DNA from: Polysphondylium violaceum
Taxonomy: Eukaryota > Evosea > Eumycetozoa > Dictyosteliales > Dictyosteliaceae
NCBI GenBank assembly: GCA_000277445.1
Contig: AJWJ01000406.1
Span: 1 to 22,035 of the forward strand
Reading direction: 5' to 3'
DNA length: 22,035 bases
A program made the position numbers and the translations under genes. Below the pieces are notes generated by a model. It saw nothing but the letters and a program-made list of their open reading frames with translations, had not been told where the DNA came from and searched no databases. Shown here piece by piece: positions 18,846 through 22,035 of the stretch (position 1 is the first letter of the stretch; every line of letters begins with the position of its first letter).

Positions 18846-20737
18846 TTAAGCAGCAGCGGCTTTAATATATTTCTTTGGGAAGTATTGACTTTCAAAATAT
18901 TTTTGAATTGGTGATTTGGGTGGGAAGATTATCATTTTGATAAGGAAGAAGCCAATTGCAAGAGCACCGAGTACTAAAGCTCCGATAGCTGCAAATGGAA
19001 TACCGGCTAATAAGATACCAGCTGCAATTACATTACAACCTATCTGAGCAAGATCACAAGCAAAGCCTCCCCAGTTCTTTTCTTCAAGACTTGTCTTGGC
19101 ATCCCAAATATTATTATAGACAGCGACCAACAATAAAAGAGGACATATTCTATATGTAATAAAGTTGTTGGCGTTTGAAGTAAATATCTTTGTAAAATAC
19201 TTTGAAAAGAAACTACCCAATTTTGCAGGTGCAATTTTGGATAAAATGGGACCAATACGATTGGCAAGTCGGCCAAATCTAACAGTGACGGCCTTATTGG
19301 CTTTTTCAAAACTTGTAAGGAAATCACCAACCATAGCCAAACTATCACCAACAAACTGAGCATTGGATCTAAATGGAGCAGATGGATCAAAATTTGAAAA
19401 TCCAATAAATAAAACCATTGCTTGGCAAGTTCTAAAGATGGAAGCAAAGATTTTACGATATTTTGTAAGAGTGGCAAGTTCTTTGGCATCTGGTTGTTCT
19501 TTGACGGCATTCTCAACAAATTCTAAGTCTGATAAGGATATCGTGTCAACTGCAGCGTTATGTGCAACTGAAGAGTTATATGAATCACTGACAATATAGG
19601 CTTTGTATCTGTTTCTAGTATTTTTAATGACTTCGCAGGTAGTTTTGATAGCACCACTTATACCACCTGCCACGCCTACAAAACCTTTGACAAACTCGGT
19701 TATTGGTTGTTGAGTTCCAGTTGGAGCTTGAAGTTTTTGGTATCCTTTAAATATTGTGGTAACATTTTCTTCGAGATGTTTATCAAATTCTTCATCATTG
19801 ATACCACTACCTAGAATCTGATTGACAAGAGATATATTTTGAAGATAACCTACCACAGAGTCTGAGGTTTTGCCACTGGGATCGAGCATATCGATTTTGG
19901 CACGAATATTAGATGTTACATAATCAAGAGAATTTATATCTTTGGGAATTTGACTTAATATCATTTGAGTTTGCCAGTCTTCTTTTTTGAGAAATTCTTT
20001 GAGCTTATTAAGGTCATCTTCATCCTTTTGTTGTTGATGAAGTTTGGCCATCCAAAGTTTTCCGTATTCTTCAGATAGATAGTAGTCTTTGGCTTTCTTG
20101 GCCCAATTCTTTGAAACTTCTGCACTTCGAATGTATAATTTCATTTTAGGAACCAATTCACAATAGGCATAATTATAAGTACGCATCATTTGTTTAGCAT
20201 AGATTTTCTATTAAATAGAGATTGATATAAGTAAATTTTAAATTAAAGAGTCGGTATCAAAATTAATAAAATTGATTACACAAAAAATACTACACTTACA
20301 CTTGATGTCATTTTTTGTAAATCCTGTTTGATCACATTGGATTTAATCTTTCCTTTTAATTCATCATCTGCTACCAAAACGACCCAGAGTTTGGCATAAT
20401 TAGTATACCAAGTCTTGATATTCTCAGAACTGATGATCTTTAATCTTTCAGCATTCAACTCTGGTTTTTTCCATTCAAGAATTTCTAAAATCTTTGGATC
20501 AATATGATATTGAACGTGTTCCAAAAAGTATTGATCAGCTTTAACTCTTGCTTGATCTTTTTCCTTATTGTCTATTGAAAATACAGAAAAAGATTCAAAC
20601 TCGGCAATAGACATACTATCAATTTGTCCTTGGAACTCAGCCTTTCCTTGTTCACTAGCAATCACTTTTTCCCTTTTAACAACATATTTATCATAGAATA
20701 CATCATCAAGATTGGTTATCTTTTCAACTTCAGCCAT
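18846..20737 (-). CDS. Unrecognised protein with hydrophobic Gly/Ala-rich C-terminus, paralogue A
   Basis: Two minus-strand exons, 20737-20300 and 20207-18846, joined in phase 0 by a 92-bp intron (GTAAGT donor, TAG acceptor); about 599 residues. I do not recognise the family. Residues 1-320 are polar and probably helical, with many Lys/Glu and no signal peptide. A weaker hydrophobic patch lies at about 319-333 (FVKGFVGVAGGISGAIK). The C-terminal 100 residues hold a short hydrophobic segment (CPLLLLVAVY, about 501-510) and a long Gly/Ala-rich one (about 535-572: AAGILLAGIPFAAIGALVLG) that could form a membrane hairpin, before a Lys/Tyr-rich tail ending in four Ala. A TATA box lies about 50 bp before the ATG. 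A near-identical paralogue lies immediately upstream. A membrane-associated role is inference. Confidence 0.82.
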
Positions 20738-20784
20738 ATTTGTTGCAAAACAATAAATTTAATAATGTGGGGACACTTGCATTG

Positions 20785-20792
20785 CTTTTATA
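20785..20792 (-). promoter_or_regulatory. TATA box of paralogue A
   Basis: On the minus strand the sequence reads GGTATAAAAGC, a good TATA box, with its downstream edge 47 bp before the ATG at 20737. It is the clearest TATA element in the window and suggests a strong or regulated promoter with a short 5' UTR. Confidence 0.6.
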
Positions 20793-21084
20793 CCCTACTG
20801 TAGTCCTTTTAAAGATGAAAATAAATTGAATTTAATTCAAAATTAAATAAAAATGAATCTGTGTTCATATTTGTGGTGCACTAAAAAATATCTTCATTGA
20901 AATTACTCGATTTTAGTACCTTATTGGGGCTCTCTGTTAATGTGAGTTTGGGGGGGAAAAGTGTACAAAAAAAAAAAATGAAAAAATGAAAAAAAATTAC
21001 ACCAAATCAAACCAAAAGGTATTCAATGATTTAGTAAACGCACAACTATCAAATCTTGTTGTTATTATTGTAGAGAGCCAATAT

Positions 21085-21168
21085 AAAGATTTGTCAACAA
21101 TGAAATTTCGTTAAAAATGAAACGATAACTGAAGATGAATGAACTTGCACAAATCTTTCATTTTTAAT
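21085..21168. repeat. Nested inverted repeats
   Basis: AAAGATTTGT (21085-21094) pairs with ACAAATCTTT (21149-21158), and TTAAAAATGAAA (21111-21122) pairs with TTTCATTTTTAA (21157-21168). The right arms overlap by two bases, so the two stems are largely alternative. Confidence 0.6.
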
Positions 21169-21517
21169 ATTTTCCACTTTCAAAACAAATTTAAAAAAAT
21201 ACCATAGTAAATCCTAAAACATATCATCCTATTGTTGGGTCTCAATACAACAGCTTATTAAAAGGAGTTACAGGCTCTTTATAAAAATTTGAAATAATAT
21301 TTAACGTTTTGGAGATTAGAGTTTGGAGGACTATAATTAAATTGAGAATCTTGAAAAAAGTATTATCCAATAATGAAATTATCGAATCAATAAATAGAAT
21401 AAATAAATAAACGACCTCTATGGTTAGATTTATATGTTTGTAAATATATGTACACAATTTAAATAACAATAGAAATAATTGAAGTTGAAATCTGAAAGTG
21501 GTCAAAATAATTTTTAT

Positions 21518-22035
21518 TTAAGCAGCAGCAGCAGTTTTAATATATTTCTTTGGGAAGTATTGACTTTCGAAATATTTTTGAATTGGTGATTTGGCTGGGA
21601 AGAAAATCATTTTGATAAGGAAGAAACCAACTGCAAGAGCACCGAGTACTAAAGCTCCGACTGCTGCAAATGGAATACCGGCTAATAAGATACCAGCTGC
21701 AATTATATTACAACCTATCTGAGCAAGATCACAAGCAAAACCTCCCCAGTTTTTTTCTTCAAGACTTGCCTTGGCGTCCCAAATATTATTATAGACAGCG
21801 ACCAACAATAAAAGGGGGCATACTCTATATGTAAGAAAGTTGTTGGCGTTTGAAGTAAATATCTTTGTGAAATACTTTGAAAAGAAACTACCCAATTTTG
21901 CAGGTGCAATCTTGGATAAAATGGGACCAATACGATTGGCAAGTTTGCCAAAACTAGCAGTGACGGCCTTATTGACTTTTTCAAAACTTGTAAGGAAATC
22001 ACCAACCATAGCCAAACTATCACCAACAAACTGAG
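21518..22035 (-). CDS. Paralogue B of the unrecognised hydrophobic-tail protein (partial, runs off the window)
   Basis: The C-terminal 171 codons of a gene that continues past the right edge. It begins within QFVGDSLAMVGDFLTSFEK, as in paralogue A, and ends KKYIKTAAAA. By eye about 13 of 170 residues differ from paralogue A, mostly Ile/Val, Ala/Thr or Lys/Arg exchanges, and about 5% of bases differ. Similarity also continues roughly 50 bp past the stop (TTTTTATTTAAGC and beyond), so the duplicated unit included the 3' UTR. The Gly/Ala-rich hydrophobic segment and the Tyr/Lys tail are fully kept. The frame is open throughout the visible part, and the AATAAA overlaps the stop codon in both copies. 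Only the window edge cuts it; there is no sign of damage. Confidence 0.85.
   Translation of the reverse strand, partial: QFVGDSLAMVGDFLTSFEKVNKAVTASFGKLANRIGPILSKIAPAKLGSFFSKYFTKIFTSNANNFLTYRVCPLLLLVAVYNNIWDAKASLEEKNWGGFACDLAQIGCNIIAAGILLAGIPFAAVGALVLGALAVGFFLIKMIFFPAKSPIQKYFESQYFPKKYIKTAAAA

Larger units (their letters stand above)
20738..21517. other. Spacer between the tandem paralogues, promoter of paralogue A
   Basis: 780 bp between the end of paralogue B and the start of paralogue A. It contains a TATA box near the A start, an A-rich run (20969-20997), nested inverted repeats (21085-21168), and at its right end about 50 bp resembling the sequence downstream of paralogue A. A frame over 21242-21505 lacks an ATG and was rejected. 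Confidence 0.65.

Noticed and set aside
21242-21505. Minus-strand hydrophobic open frame of 87 codons just downstream of paralogue B
   Set aside because: It has no ATG start and lies in the 3' flank of paralogue B. The Leu/Ile/Phe richness is what AT-rich DNA gives in that frame.

Overview
The window looks like nuclear DNA of a dictyostelid social amoeba. Intergenic DNA is very A+T-rich with long T and A runs. Genes are compact and have few, short introns (57-122 bp) with GTATGT/GTAAGT-type donors. Proteins carry Asn/Ser/Gln homopolymer tracts, CAA/TCA/AAT triplet repeats are common, and the proteins are recognisably eukaryotic (Gcn5, Cwc2, Noc2, a Qc-SNARE). C-ending codons in the conserved genes are more frequent than I would expect of D. 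discoideum, so another dictyostelid is likelier. Species is inference.

Layout. 1-1507: no confirmed gene, perhaps the end of a minus-strand gene at the far left. 1508-4302 (+): leucine-rich-repeat protein with an N-terminal BC-box motif, 2 exons. 4438-6069 (-): Cwc2 spliceosome factor, 3 exons. 6317-7536 (-): secreted PHB-depolymerase-like esterase, 3 exons, followed by a 36-bp perfect palindrome. 7537-8608: divergent intergenic region holding a long hairpin and a doubtful small spliced frame. 8609-9847 (+): Gcn5 histone acetyltransferase. 10175-11965 (+): six-span membrane metallophosphoesterase of TMPPE/YkuE type. 12165-12731 (-): acidic protein of unknown function. 12732-14030: non-coding. 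14031-14294 (-): 87-residue protein built from two copies of one segment. 14941-17391 (+): Noc2 ribosome-assembly factor. 17495-18396 (-): Qc-SNARE of the syntaxin-6/8 type. 18846-20737 (-) and 21518-22035 (-, cut by the window edge): tandem paralogues of an unrecognised protein with a glycine/alanine-rich hydrophobic C-terminus.

The genes do not form a pathway. They are mostly unrelated housekeeping genes (splicing, chromatin, ribosome assembly, membrane traffic) mixed with lineage-specific ones. The best leads for something little described are the tandem membrane-protein paralogues, the duplicated-segment small protein, the secreted PHB-type esterase, the candidate elongin-type LRR receptor, and the hairpin and palindrome in non-coding DNA. 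I saw no tRNA, rRNA, CRISPR array, or recognisable transposon or virus-like element. Splice sites were placed by eye from frame continuity and family conservation.
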